A DNA stretch of 64,000 nt from Xenopus tropicalis (Eukaryota > Chordata > Amphibia > Anura > Pipidae), in assembly GCF_000004195.4 (NCBI RefSeq), contig NC_030681.2, forward strand, positions 140,550,006 through 140,614,005. Reading direction: 5' to 3'. The translations under genes were made by a program, and so were the position numbers. A model generated the notes under the pieces. The model did no database searches. It was not told the DNA's origin and was given only the letters and a program-made list of their open reading frames with translations. This document shows, in pieces, positions 32,701 through 45,470 of this stretch. Every line of letters starts with the position of its first letter. The first letter of the stretch is position 1.

Positions 32701-33750
32701 TAAACCCAAATTCTAAAGTGAAAATATATTTTTAGCCTTCATGTGAGTAAGCGCGTTCCCACTAGAGTAAAATAATGAAGCCATATTTTTCAGCGTTTAA
32801 TTCCTTTTCACCCTAGGATTTCCTTGGCCTCGCTTTCTCTGTGGCAAACCCTAGATTACAAGACTTATCATGCAGAACTCTTCATTTCTTTCTGTCTATA
32901 AAAATCTAAAAATTTATTGGTCAGCAGCACCCACTTGTCTCCCCGTTCCTCCATGCTTGAGGGTGCTTTGTAGCTGTATAAATAATGAATAGGCAGATGC
33001 CAGGCAGGTTAACCATACTGTTTCCGCTATTTGCCGTTTGCTTCCCCTTTCCATACATTTCATTACTAAATATTTTCCACCCTGTACAAATATCAGTTTG
33101 TACATCGTGAAACCATAAACCCCGGGTTGCCTTGGAAACAAGCAATAACTTAATAATTTATACAGTACATTTTCTTTATGGACAGATTTTATTTTTTGAA
33201 GCCATGAAAGTAAAAGGTCTTTCAGTGCCAATTTGATTAGAAAATACCATGTATAATGATACTTATCAAGCACTCGGTTCTAAATGTTAAAAGCCTACTT
33301 TTAGGATATGCTGCAGGACAGAATTTGAATTATTAAATGTACAAGTATAATTCTTCTCAATATAATTACAGGCATTTGGGAAAGGCTTAGGAAGGAGCAA
33401 GGTTTCAGCAGCGATACCAGCTACATAGAAAAAGTTATCTGTCTGGGAAGACCTTTATGCTGTCAAAGGGACACATTTTGCTTAGAAGAGGGCCCTGGAA
33501 ATGCAGGCTGGGTGTCTATTTGAGCTTCAAGTCCAATGTCCTCTATGTGTATACTGGAAATGTGAAACAGTTCTTCCACCATGAATGCTACTGCCCCAAA
33601 GGCAAATGCATCCTACCCTAAAACTTGCCCTGCCAAGGAAACACAAGAAAATCATCTGTGTTTTTTTAAAGCTACATTGTTTCAGCTCTGAAATGCAATA
33701 TGGCAACCACTATGGATGTAAACAACCAAGTCCTATGTTTATTGGTAATT
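32701..33750. other. Intron, no recognised element
   Basis: Unique-looking sequence. A minus-strand open frame at 32914-33273 has no recognisable motif and no splice context. Confidence 0.45.
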
Positions 33751-33754
33751 GGTT

Positions 33755-34570
33755 TTAGCAATGAGAGCTATCCACTGAACCACTCGAGTAAAGACCAAGT
33801 TTTATTTGTAGCCGTCCCCTCCAAAGAATGAGAGTGATCCACGTGAACTAGACTGCACAAGAAGTGGATTCACCAGTCAAGATTGAGTTTTATCTTCAGT
33901 TGTACTCTCCAATGGAAGGAGAGCTATCCACTGACCTAATCCTGGCACTAGACAACACAAGAAGAGAATTCACCAGTCAAGACAAAGTTTGTCATCCCCT
34001 CCAAGGAACGAGAGCTATCCACTGAACCCAACCCTTGCACTAGACAACACAAGAAAAGGATTCACCAGTCATGGCTCTCTCCAGGAATGAATGAGAGCTA
34101 TCCTTTGATCCCAACCCTTGCACTAGACAACACAAGAAGAGAATTAACCAGTCAAGACAAAGTTTTATCTTTAGTCTTTCCCTCCAAGGAATGAGAGCTA
34201 TCCACTGAACCCAACCCTTGCACTAGACAACACAAGAAGAGAATTCACCAGTCAAGGCTCTCTCCAAGGAATGAGAGCTATCCTCTGAACCCAACCCTTA
34301 CAATAGACAACACATAAAGAGAATTCACTAGTCAAGACTGAGTTATATCTTCAGTTGTCCCCTCCAAGGAATGAGAGCTATGCACTGAAACTAACCCTTG
34401 CACTAGACAACACAAGAAGAGGATTGACCTGTCAAGACTGAATTTTATCTTTAGTTGTCCCCTCCAAGGAGTGAGAGCTATCTACTGAGCCCAAACCTTG
34501 CACTGAACAAGACAAGTCGATAGTTCACCAGTCAAAACTGAGTTTTAACCTTAACTGTCCCCTCCAAGGT
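33755..34570. repeat. Degenerate tandem repeat, 70-110 bp unit
   Basis: About nine units carry CCTCCAAGGAATGAGAGCTA and TCCACTGAACCCAACCC, TTGCACTAGACAACACAAGA, AGAATTCACCAGTCAAGAC. Units differ by deletion of the GTTTTATCTTCAGTTGTCC segment, giving two length classes. Confidence 0.9.
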
Positions 34571-36885
34571 TTTTGATCAATTTATGATGAAAATGAGCTA
34601 AAGCTCAATTTTGATAGAGCTTAAAGTTGTGAATTTGCAATGGGTAAATCCTTACAAGAACAGTGAGAGTAATATGAGGCCCTGGAAGTCAAACTAACTA
34701 AGTAGGTTCCATATAACAGGATCACATTAGTAGGCTCACTGTGGGTGACTTTAGTACAGTTTTACATGAAGGGTTACATTTGGAAAGTCCAAATGTTAGC
34801 CAAAGCCCCCTTGATAGTCCAACCTTTAGTAAGGGCTCTCCTGAAATGTGAGGAAAATGTTGATGTATCAGTTATCCAGTTATAGTTTCAAGAATATATA
34901 GGATTGACAATGGATATTCATCCCAAATCTCACCCTTACTGAGCTTCAAAATAGGCTTTCAGGAGTATAAAGCAGAACAAATGGCCATTTCCCGTAACTC
35001 TCACCCTAACTACCCCAATCCCAATGTCTGAAAACTCTAGTCTGTAACTCTAGTCTAGTTTGTTTCAATAGCATACGCTAGGTAGGTTTAAATTAGCAGG
35101 CTTACTTTGGCAGGACCACATTAGTAGGCTCTGTGCTGTGCAACTAATGTCTGTGCCCAATTCAGTCAACAGATACAGCAGGTCTTGATTTAGAATGGAA
35201 GGCAGAAAGGACTAAGCAGCACCAAGCTCAACTATAGGGAAGTGTAGAGAGTGCATTTTGATGCAAGTACAGTTAATGGAAGTGGTTTTAGGCATAACTG
35301 ACTGTTGGGAGAAGCACAAGTTGCCTTATGCACTAGCGGATGTAAATGAGCCCTTTTGTTTTTAAGAGTCATGAGAAAGTATGCAAGCTCATATACAATA
35401 TAGTATATAAGTGTACACTTGAGCAGATAAAGAGGTAAGAGAGTGATGCAAGGATAGATAAGGATATAGAGGAAAAAAAGGGAAGAAATCACAGAAGCAA
35501 AAAAAGAAATGTGAAACAAAAAGGACTCAGCTCTGGGCCCCTCAGCACACACACCTTCTTAATCCATAGCCTCATGGATGGGTGGATCTTGCAACACCAT
35601 TCCACTTTCATACCATGAATTATTTGACACCAATTGTAGATCTGGGTTTTAAGATCTATTAGCAAGGTATCAATATCGCTTTACCAAGTAAAGAAAAAGG
35701 TTTCCTTTTGTAAAGATGCCTCCATCCATTCCATTAGAAAAGGTGGGCTATTGTGTATCCACCACTGTAATATGGTTTTCTGGGGAACTACAGATATATT
35801 TTTCAAGAGTTTCTTACTGCCTTTTGCAAATTTTGATAAACATTGAGTTTACAAGTTGCCAACAAAATGAACTTGCCTTACACTATATATATTAAATGAT
35901 TTAAAACTTGTTTCCTTTAGTCTTGGAATCACACAATCACAGCAAGTAGGCAGGCACCTTTATGTGTACACTGTTAAAAAGGAAGGCTTTGTATCACCTC
36001 TAAATCTTGTGTGCCAGAATGGGGAACCTGATTCCCATACTCATGCACTGGCTACACAATTATAATGGTGTGGGGGGAGGGGGAAAGTGACGAGTGCCGT
36101 GACATCTAGGAAGTGCCGAATGGAAAGTGAAAGGAACTATCTGCCCTGGCTCTATGCCTAAGGAATAGGTATGTGGGTTTCATGTTTAATTTGAAAAGGA
36201 TTTTTATTATACAGCTTTTTATGGGAGACAGTTCCCCTTTAAATATCACCCACTTGGAGGACAGTGGCACACAGTTCACAAGTGCACTAGGGACCCAGTC
36301 TCTAACACCTATCCAGAAGGTTTGATGATGCGTGCAATCCCACAAGCAGTGGAACTAACCTGCCATTGACGTTGCACATTTCGGGAAGGCTAAGAAAGCA
36401 TTTGGGTACATTAGGGGGCCTATTTTTTTTGCTGTTTAAAAAGGAAATTCGCAGAATAAACAGTGTAAAAAGCTATGAAAATAAATGCCGAATTTACCTA
36501 GGCATGTTTTCGTAAATTTAATTTTGCATGGTCACATTAGTAGGCTCACTGGTTGTATGCCATGTGGCACCCAGACCCATCAATAGAACTCCAATGGCTA
36601 TAAATTAAATAAAATTGTCAAAATTTGTCAGATACCTTCAAAACACAAATAGTAAATTCCTGGCCCACCGGCTGTCATGAAATGAAAAGCTAGCTGAGGT
36701 AGTTCACATACAAGCAGTATAAACAAAGAATTAAAGACCAGTCCATCAATGTTAATGCACATTCTTAGAATGTTCAAAAGGCTCTTCCAATCTGCCTGAT
36801 TATGGAGGTAAAAAAATGAATCAACATGTCGGTATTAGAAAGTATGCTATTGATTATATGATATGGCTGGAAGAATAGAACGTAC
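34571..36885. other. Intron with one TTAA-type MITE
   Basis: 35840-36242 matches the family of 809-1305 (TTGGAATCACACAATCACAG, ACCTGATTCCCATAC, TTCATGTTTAATTTGAAAAG, ending CAGTTCCCCTTTAA). The remainder is unique or eroded; 36415-36540 has traces of a GGGGCCTATTT MITE. Confidence 0.55.
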
Positions 36886-37014
36886 CTGTTCATTCTGTTC
36901 CCAGCCTCCTTGCAGTTTCAGCGATGGTATGTTCCAGATGGTGAGTCTGCCCGAGAAATGAATGGCAGACAAAAGTTTGCCATCCGGAGAAAGGCTCATC
37001 TTAAATATGCCGTC
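36886..37014 (-). CDS. nbas: nbas exon 5 of window: WD-repeat blade, DGIFKMSLSPDG
   Basis: A 129-nt exon in phase 0 at both ends, with acceptor TTCTAG and donor GTACGT. The 43 residues begin DGIFKMSLSPDGKLLSAIHF and continue SGRLTIWNIPSLKLQGGWEQ then NEQ. This is a recognisable WD repeat: the SPDG turn, the LLSAIHFSG strand, and a terminal LTIWNIP in place of the usual WD. It corresponds to the second annotated WD repeat of human NBAS, about residues 319-361. It lies in a well-isolated position, with an 11.8-kb intron downstream. Confidence 0.96.
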
Positions 37015-37254
37015 CTAGAACAAACAAATCATATATGAGCGAGATAAAATATCACTGTAATGTGCAACCAGATCACGGGCATGAAGCTCTAATGACCAAT
37101 AAGCAATTTGTGTAGCATGGGACCCCATAGTTATTAGTACTGGTGTTGGAATGAGAGTCTCCAACCAGAAAATGACAGCCAAAGGCCAGTACTTTGCAAC
37201 CAATCATAACATAATGTGTTGATGCAGTCACTTGATTCTCTGTGGCCTATATAG

Positions 37255-37580
37255 TTATGGGACCTGTTATTCAGAATGCTCAGGACCTGGGTTTTTTTCT
37301 GGATAAGCGCTCTTTACATAATTTGGATCTCTTTACGTTTACTAAAAATGATTTTAACAATTAATTAACTCAATATGACTGTTTTGCCTCTCCCCCAAAA
37401 AAAGTTTAATTACACCTTAGTTGGAATTGTATACAAGTGTCTGTTTTATTATAACAAAAAAAGAAAATCACTTATAAAAATTTGAATTATTTTATTATAA
37501 TGGAGTCTATGGGGGATGGCCTTCTCATAATTCAGAGCTTTCTGGATCACAGCTTTCCAGATAACAGATCCCATACCTGT
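37255..37580. mobile_element. ACAGGTATGGG-family element, short copy
   Basis: TTATGGGACCTGTTATTCAG and ATGCTCAGGACCTGG at the left, GAGCTTTCTGGATCACAG ... CAGATCCCATACCTGTA at the right. Opposite orientation to the copy at 23033; no array. Confidence 0.75.
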
Positions 37581-38096
37581 AGAAGCAAGACATATTTGTA
37601 AAGCACCAACATAACTGATAGTGCTGTACAATGGAACCGGTGTCCCTTGATCAGCTTGGATAGCAACAGTGACCAAAGATGGTTACTAAAGCCTGACTTC
37701 TGTTACAGACATGAGTATATGACCCTAACAAGCCATATCAGCACTATATGTAAAGTAATTTGAATTATTTATAACACAGGTGCATTTTAAATATATCCTT
37801 TATTTAAAAAATGTGAGCTGATGCCTTCACCTTTCATGATAAAGTGTATTCAGATCATATAAACATGCAATACAATACTACCTGCCAACAAAGGACCTTT
37901 ACTTTATATACAGGGTCAAGCACTAACTAAAAATAATACAAAACTGTTTGGGGAAAAGTAGAATGAATAACTGGGTCAGTTCTTATGAGAAAAATCCAAA
38001 AGTGCTTTTGGCTTATCAGAAATGCTGGGAACAGTAGTCCAACTAGTTTGTACATTTCCAACGCAAACGTTCTGTAGGAGTTGATGAAATTATTGT

Positions 38097-38880
38097 ACAG
38101 GTATGGGATTTGTTGTAAAAAATGTTAAATGTATTTGCTTTTTCTCTGTAATAATAAAACGGTACCTGTACTTGATCCCAACTAAGATATAATTACCCCT
38201 TATTGGGGGCAGAACAGCCCTATTGGGTTTATTTAATGGTTAAATGATTCCCTTTTCCCTGTAATAATAAAACAGTACCTGTACTTGATCCCAACTAAGA
38301 TATAATTACCCCTTATTGGGGGCAGAACAGCCCTATTGGGTTTATTTAATGGTTAAATGATTCCCTTTTCTCTGTAATAATAAAACAGTACCTGTACTTG
38401 ATCCCAACTAAGATATAATTACCCCTTATTGGGGGCAGAACAGTCCTATTGGGTTTATTTCATGGTTAAATGATTCCCTTTTCTCTGTAATAATAAAACA
38501 GTACCTGTACTTGATCCCAACTAAGATATAATTACCCCTTATTGGGGGCAGAACAGTCCTATTGGGTTTATTTAATGGTTAAATGATTCCCTTTTCTCTG
38601 TAATAATAAAACAGTACTTGTACTTGATCCCAACTAAGATATAATTACCCCTTATTGGGGACAGAACAATCATATTGGGTTTATTTAATGGTTAAATTAT
38701 TCCCTTTTCTCTGTAATAATAAAACAGTACCTGTACTTGATCCCAACTAAGATATAATTAATCCTTATCGGAGGCAAAACTATCCAAATGGGTTTAATGT
38801 TTAAATGTTTATTTTAGTGAGCTTAAGATATGGAGATACCCCTGGTCCCGCGCAGTCTGGATAACAAGTCCCATACCTGT
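38097..38880. mobile_element. ACAGGTATGGG-family element with 113-bp array
   Basis: ACAGGTATGGGATTTG at the left, AGTCTGGATAACAAGTCCCA and TACCTGT at the right. The left subterminal part is shortened: it passes from the terminus to the array within about 45 bp. Confidence 0.85.
38146..38790. repeat. 113-bp tandem array, 5 full units plus part
   Basis: Units start at 38146, 38259, 38372, 38485, 38598 and 38711. They are the same monomer as at 12951 and nearly identical to it across 25 kb; the last unit is diverged. Confidence 0.95.
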
Positions 38881-40284
38881 AGTTTCACCCAGTCAAAGAG
38901 TAAAGAGTATAAGATTGCTTCAACTGCAGGGTATTGTGCTTAAAGGCTTAGAGAAAATTAAATATGCAGAAAATGCTCCCCTGAGCACTTTTGCAACTTA
39001 CATTAATGTTTTTAAATGAGCTTCTTATTTTTTAAGGAAAAGAGCCTACTTTTTCTCTGACACATCCTGTAGCAAAGACACTTAAAAGTGGGATGAGGAA
39101 TAGTTCCATGTTTGGAAAGCCCCTCAAAGCAGAAGGCTCCTGCAAAGAGTACACCCCCCATTCTGCTGTCATATCATTGCACTGGGTTCTGCAATGGGGA
39201 GACAAAGATAACTACTCCCTACTACTAGATAGCTAGGGGAACTGTTGTTGGAATAAACAGGCACAAAACAGTAGTGATTGCTTAATAATTCTTTACAATG
39301 ATGTTCTATATTTGAGTGTTGGAGATTTACAATAAGAGGTTAATTCGTTTGGCTCCCCGACCAAACATTTTTCCCTACTACAGACAGCAGTGCATTGCAA
39401 ATTATATTGGAATAAGCCAATCGGAGCCAAACAGCCCTATAAACTCCCTCCGTTTGTTTAAGATAGCAGCTGTCATTTTAGCTTGGGCTCCTTAGCTTCC
39501 TGCTGCAGGTCTAGCGGTTAGTAGCTCAGATCACACATTCCTATGGGAGGGGGAGTGAATTCTTATTGGAGGGGAAGAGGGAGAGAGCTGCACAGACTGG
39601 CGCTCCAAACTTGAAGGAGCCCTAAACAAAAGGGATTCTGATACTGAAAACATGTTTACATAAAAGAAGAAAATAAATCCTGTGTTTCTTTTGATAGAGG
39701 ACTCTTTTAGATAAAGCTTACTTAGTTTTTACCTTTACTTCTCCTTTAAGGTATTGCTATTGCCTAGAGTCAAGGTTACAACTGCTAACACAGGGAATAT
39801 GAAAACACCTTGACATGCGAGTGCACCCAGGTGGGAACTGGCAGAAAGAGAACGGTCTATAAAAAGCTGTGCCCTCTTTTTGTCATTATGTAGTTAAGAA
39901 AAATGCAAATGAAGACAAACACAATGTATAATAATAGGGCCACGTATTACCTCAATTTAAATGTAAGCCGTGCACTGGGGCCTGTGGGGGGGAAGTCCCA
40001 CGTGGCCTTCATGTCAAAATCTTAATTTCTGGCTCAGTAGAAATTGTTAAAACCATTACACATTGTCTTTTATGGAAATTGCTTCTGAGCTCCTTTATTC
40101 ATTTGAGCAGAGAGTATGTGGAAAAGGATTACATTTAGATTAAAAGATGCAATAATTATAACAGCACACAGGTTTTAGATTTCGTTCTTCTTCCCAGCTC
40201 CAGTAGCAGATGGCAAGGCTCTGTTTTATGGCTACCTTTAACCCTATGAGCAATATATAGAAAAAAAATATATATATTTATATA
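38881..40284. other. Intron with TTAA-type MITE
   Basis: 39310-39749 matches the AGGAGAAGGAAAGG family (right end TTACTTCTCCTTTAA). The rest is unique-looking. Confidence 0.5.
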
Positions 40285-40884
40285 CAGGTATGGGATCCAT
40301 TATCTGGAAACCTGTTATCCAGAAAGCTCCAAGTTTACCAGCGCCATTACAATTTTTTAAACAAATAGCAGCTTTCACCCGGCGGCCATGTTCCCTCTCC
40401 CCATCTTCATTTACTTTTACATCTGCATACAGCCCATGTGCATTCTAAAGTTTGTGCAATAAACAATGCAGGCTTACACAGGCAGAACTTACTGATACAA
40501 AGTCCTGCTTGGGTGGAGCACTGTAATGGTTAAACTGAGCTCAGGAGTAAAGGTTAGGAGAAAAATGCCATTGAGTCCTATGGGAGGTTTCCAAAATCAC
40601 GCACTGAAGGTTCAAAGTCAGAAAGATTTTCCCGCCGTTTACGATCGTTCGGATATGAATATTTCGTAACTTTCAAATCGTACCACAATATTTTCGTACG
40701 ACACGACTTTTCGCAAAATTAACGCACATCAGAAATTTTCGTATTTAATGTGAATTGTCGCAAATCATACTCTTAATTCGGACTTTAATGAATCGGTATG
40801 GAGATCTAAATTATAGAAATATCACTTATGCAGAAAAAAAACAAGATACAGAGCATTTTGGATAACAGGTCCCATACCTGTATA
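40285..40884. mobile_element. ACAGGTATGGG element carrying a foldback-MITE fragment
   Basis: TACAGGTATGGGATCCATTA at the left and GGATAACAGGTCCCATACCT at the right. The interior from about 40335 to 40795 is foreign. It includes the arm TTGAGTCCTATGGGAGGTTT, CCCGCCGTTTACGATCGTTC and TCGTACCACAATATTTTCGT, also seen at 27.2 and 52.6 kb. Confidence 0.7.
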
Positions 40885-42755
40885 TGTGCTTAAATGTACT
40901 ATTGATACCTCTTATAGCCTTATGAACATTATTTAACGCCCCAGGCAGGTAACAGCTGTGGCAAAAGCATTATTTGTTGTGTGTATATATAAATATATAA
41001 GACTATGAAGTATGCAGCTGGCAGGGTAAAAATCTAATATCCATGGGTTAGTGTGAGCATATAAGAGGCAGCTATAAAGGTAAAATGCACATTATTCGGG
41101 GGCAGACTGTCATGTGCAAGCAACAATGAAGCTAAACCTGAATACTCAGCATTGTACTACACAGCCCACGTTGTTCTGCAGTTAAAAATCCAGTTCTGCC
41201 TGGTAACACAGCTCCTTTCTCAATAGAGACAATCGTGCTTCATATCCTCCCCTACAGCCTGGATAATAGCATTATGTCTGCATGCAGCGGGCCTGCATTA
41301 TAATTGTCCCTATATTTGTGCTTGGGGACATTAATATGCTTGATTTACTCAAATCCAATAAGACTAAACACTTTATCTCCATTCTCACGGTCTGATCGTT
41401 CTATTTAAAGTTGCATTTTAGGGTTGGCAACTTTTTATGCAAAGCAGGTTTTAAAATATATTGATTCAACACTATCCAGAGCACAGAGGGTAGGGTCCCA
41501 GAACTGCTAGACTAAAGGCTAAAGGAGTAAAGCAATAAGTAATAATCATAATTGCTTAACTTCTACCCCAAGGCCAGAGTAACATCTTCTTTAAAGGAAA
41601 ACTATACCCCCAAAATAAATACTTGAGCAACAGACAGTTTATATTATGTTAAGTGACTTATTAAAGAATCTCGCAAAACTGGAATATATATATATCAGTA
41701 AATATTGCCCTTTTACATCCTTTCCCTTGAGCCGCCATTTAGTGATGGGCTGTGTGTTCCCTCAGAGATCAGCTGACAGGAAATAATGCAGCTCTAACTG
41801 TAACAGGAAGTAGTGTGGGAGTAAAAGGCAGAACTCTGCCCATTCATTTGCTGATGGGGTCTAGCATGTATGTGTGCCTTGGCTTGTTTGTGTGCACTGT
41901 GAATCCTATGATCCCAGGGGGCGGCCCTTAATTTTCAAAATGGCACTCCACAGTTCGGGTTGGCACCCTTTTCTTCAGGCCCTTCCAGGTGATGACAGTG
42001 AAGGAGCAGTGTTTTGGTGTTTCAAGGGTGGAGTTGTGACATTTTGTGGGCCAGCTGGGCCATGAAGGGACTCCCACACTTCAGATTAGGGGAGTAGGCA
42101 AGGTTTAGCGAAGCAGAGAAAGAGCTTTGGAATGGTTAAGAGGCGGGCCGGGGACAGAACAACTAGGGATTACAAATTTACTGGCAAGTACATTGCTGGC
42201 ATATTTGTAATACCAGCCCCAGCTTTGGCTAGTGTTTAAACGGCTAGGCCTGTGAAATACCAGCCAGGTGGCAACCATACTGGAGTTCATCCATACTTCC
42301 TTTATTTAAAGCAGCTATATTTCAGTACATTACGAACACTGGGACCTGAAAAACAAGTCATGCTGAACTGATATTTGACTGGATCAGGGTCAGGCACAAC
42401 CCAGAGGTATCTACAATCTGAAGCAGGGTTGCCCATCTCCATGCCTCTTATGCGAAAGCCCTAATTCAACCCAGCAGTGTTCTGTCTGCCCAAAACTGAC
42501 AAACACAACTGTATTTTTGGGTTGCCCGAACTGTTAATGGGGGATCAAAACATGCCAATACAATGGACATTGCCAACCTTTCTTGCACATCTGTGAAGTG
42601 TGACAGCCGGTTAGAGACCCACATAGACCAGTAGTGCAGGCTGAGTTGCAGAAGGGTTGATGAGGCATTGCTAGATCCCATTCATATCCCATTGTAAAGG
42701 CCACTGGCCAGCACCACCATATAGGGCAAATTTAATTCATTTAATCTCACATTAC
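40885..42755. other. Intron, TTAA-type remnant
   Basis: TTTAAAGGAAAACTATACCC at 41592 is a typical Xenopus TTAA-MITE end; no matching right end found. Otherwise unique. Confidence 0.45.
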
Positions 42756-42824
42756 CTGTTCCGTTCCGTGTCGGGGAGATAATCTGAAATTCATAATCCT
42801 CCAAAATCCTTTTCTCTTCTGTGC
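42756..42824 (-). CDS. nbas: nbas exon 4 of window: short propeller exon ending RHGTEQ
   Basis: Only 69 nt (23 codons), phase 0 at both ends, acceptor TTCAACAG and donor GTAATG. It encodes AQKRKGFWRIMNFRLSPRHG then TEQ, aligning with the poorly conserved human stretch VPKTLGLLRMLSVKFYSRQGQEQ. Conservation is weaker than in its neighbours, but the length, the terminal EQ, both splice sites and the position between two strongly matching exons make the call safe. The exon is too small and diverged for a simple ORF search. It is symmetric, so skipping it would keep the frame. Confidence 0.88.
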
Positions 42825-45331
42825 CTGTTGAACAAGAGCATGAGTTACAAAGATACCCAAAATTAAAAGCAATTTCATTTCTGTGCATTTCCCTGCTCAG
42901 GATATAACTTGGGCCTGATGAATAAACCATTTAAATCATACTTCCTGAGACACAAAGTAAGCCCCTCAGGGCAGTTTAGAATTCACTAATAATTACCATG
43001 AATGATGCCAACCGGAAGGTTTTCCAACTCTTTACAGTAAATAAATTCTAATTTAATGTCTGTTAAATTTATTTTTCATTACTTTTAATTGAAATGAGAG
43101 ATGTATTTGGAAACGGTGTCCTACTGAGTGGGAGACAGGCATGCGATTTGCTTATGATTATGGCTCGGTAATGAACACTTCTCATTTCCCAGACTGCAAA
43201 AGGTGTCCTCTAAGGCCTACCAGATTTATCACTTATCATAATGGAAAAAATACCCTAACTGTAAAGCTTATCTACTGCTCATATATAGTTTCATGATAAG
43301 AGAATGTGACTTCTATGTATATTTAGAAATGGGGAGCGCAGTTCCCCATATATAAATAGGGCCTATGTACCTATGCTACCAAGCCTACATCTCTTAATCA
43401 CTAACTCCCTTTCACAATGAAGACAACAGCCTTGTTATCCTAAGAACAAGTCTATTAACTTAACCTAACTATCCTTATACATCATATATCTACCAACTAA
43501 ACTGACCGGCTAGTCAAGGATTTAACACCACAAAAAAATATGGTGCCTCCGAATTTATATAAATGCATCAAGATCCAGCAGGATTGTTCTGTGTACACAG
43601 CAGGTTGGATCCTTGGGGGTGGTACCTGACATTTTAAAGGATGATAAATGTATAAATCAGCAAATAATTGAGAGAGGTGAGTGAGGGGCCTTTACTTCTG
43701 TATTTTCCTGATACTCAACCCTTCAATAAAATGGAGCAAAAAGATAAAAAATGATTGAAATAAGATATTTAATCCCTTTTATTCCTACATGTTTAACAAG
43801 AGGCACTTTTGAGAGGAGCTATTTTTGCTGTGGTTCTCACGGAACATTATTATTTGTTTAGGGGACTCAGTAACAGCTTTAAATACAAGTCCTGCCCAGG
43901 CCATAAAAAAGAATGCTTATTGTGACAAATTCAATGTTTTAACTTGAATTCTGAACCCTAGGTTCCATTCTCTTATCACTATACCCTAGTTCAGAGGTCT
44001 TGAGTTCTTGCCCCCATTTTAGTTAAATATTAGGTTGGGACCCCACTTTTGCTGATAGCAAGGCTATTGATATATGAAACCATTGTCTTAACTGTGACTT
44101 TAACCAACATAGTAAATAAGCATTTACCCTCATACTTTACCATAATTAGCTATCATGTTGCTCAATGGAGGGTGGAATTCTCCCGTCCAGAAGGAGCCAG
44201 CCACATGGTTTGGGAACCACTGCCCTTGTTATTAATTTGCACCCAGCCATGGTTGGAGTGTCCCACTGGGGATACTGGACCCCATACACTCATCACTACC
44301 CAATGCCTCTGAGATCAACCACCCTTAGTCTATCTACAACCCATGATTTATAAATCCTGGAGGCAAAGGCTCCAACAACCACCAGAGAGAATTCTTTTGT
44401 AAGCCTCTCCAACAGGGTCGTACTGAAACTTTATTTTTTAAATAACCTATGGTCTCGCATATATGGTGGTAGCTTCTGAGGTCAGACTTTTCTAGTTGGT
44501 CCCTTGTGCCCCATTCCAACTCTTTACCCAATATTTATGCCATGTTTAATTTGCTTTCTTCCTTTCTGTACATTCAAACTTTGAACTGAAGCAAACCGGG
44601 GCTTCTGCCAAACAAAGTTTACGTATAATTTCTCATACAGCTGTACCACTGCAGCTCTTCTTTGAGCAAAAATTCTGTAATTTTACCTTCCTCCCTGTAG
44701 TGATGTCTAAATCATGGCCACAGCTGCAAAGCTAAGAGTTTAATATCCCAGCGCCATTGCGTCACATTAATTGAAGCACATTTGTATGGCTCTTTCTCAA
44801 TGAAATCAAGCCCTGGGCTGGCAGTCTTCCCCTATAACTCATCTCCTTGAATGTTATTAATAAATACATGCCAATCTTTCCTTCCAGTTAAATGATGAAT
44901 TGGTTTGTCAGCTGACATTCAACATTGCGATGCATGTGAAAGCCAACAACTTCATATCATTATGGCCCATATACATTTATCTTATCAGGATTATAAATTA
45001 ACATGATCGTTCGAATAAAAAAACATAAATAGAATGAAGGAAACCTATGACGGCAACTCGTAAATAATGTATTAGCGCACGTTTTACGTGTTTCTAGGAT
45101 TGGATGAGTGATAGAGAAAAATAAAAACCATATTTATATTCACTGACGACACTTTCCAAAATACAAGCTCACAGCCTCCAGAAATACGCAATACAACCAA
45201 GGGGCTTTTAATTTACTGTAAATATGCTGAACTGTTAAACATTTTAATGAGGCATTTAATATAATACTATACATAATTTAGTACTTTTAATTAACAGTAA
45301 AATGAAGGGAAGCCATTCTCCTATTACTTAC
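42825..45331. other. Intron, mostly unique; candidate conserved non-coding stretches
   Basis: 43000-43320 and 44560-45060 lack repeats, have balanced AT-rich composition and no long open frames. 43990-44225 (CAGAGGTC...GAACCACTG) may be an eroded hAT MITE. Confidence 0.45.
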
Positions 45332-45470
45332 AGTGCCGACATCATCTTCGTTGTTAGTGACCTGTTTGTAATGTGGCGAGCCAGACAGAACTCTCCAGGC
45401 GGTTATGCCACATTGCGTTGCCTTAGACACTCCGTCTTCATTTGTCCCAATGCCTCCAACAAGGAGGAGC
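45332..45470 (-). CDS. nbas: nbas exon 3 of window: LLLVGG...AWRVLSGSPHYKQV
   Basis: A 139-nt exon beginning with the third base of a split arginine after TTTCTAG and ending on a whole codon at GTAAGT. Its 46 residues include LLLVGG, GVSKATQCGITAWRVLSGSP and HYKQVTNNEDDVGT. The AWRVLSGSP-YKQVT core is almost identical to human NBAS at about residues 273-288. It is a propeller blade: the hydrophobic LLLVGG strand, a variable loop (IGTNEDG) and a tryptophan-containing strand. The following loop (NNEDD) differs from the human NGGDG, as expected for a surface turn. Confidence 0.96.
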
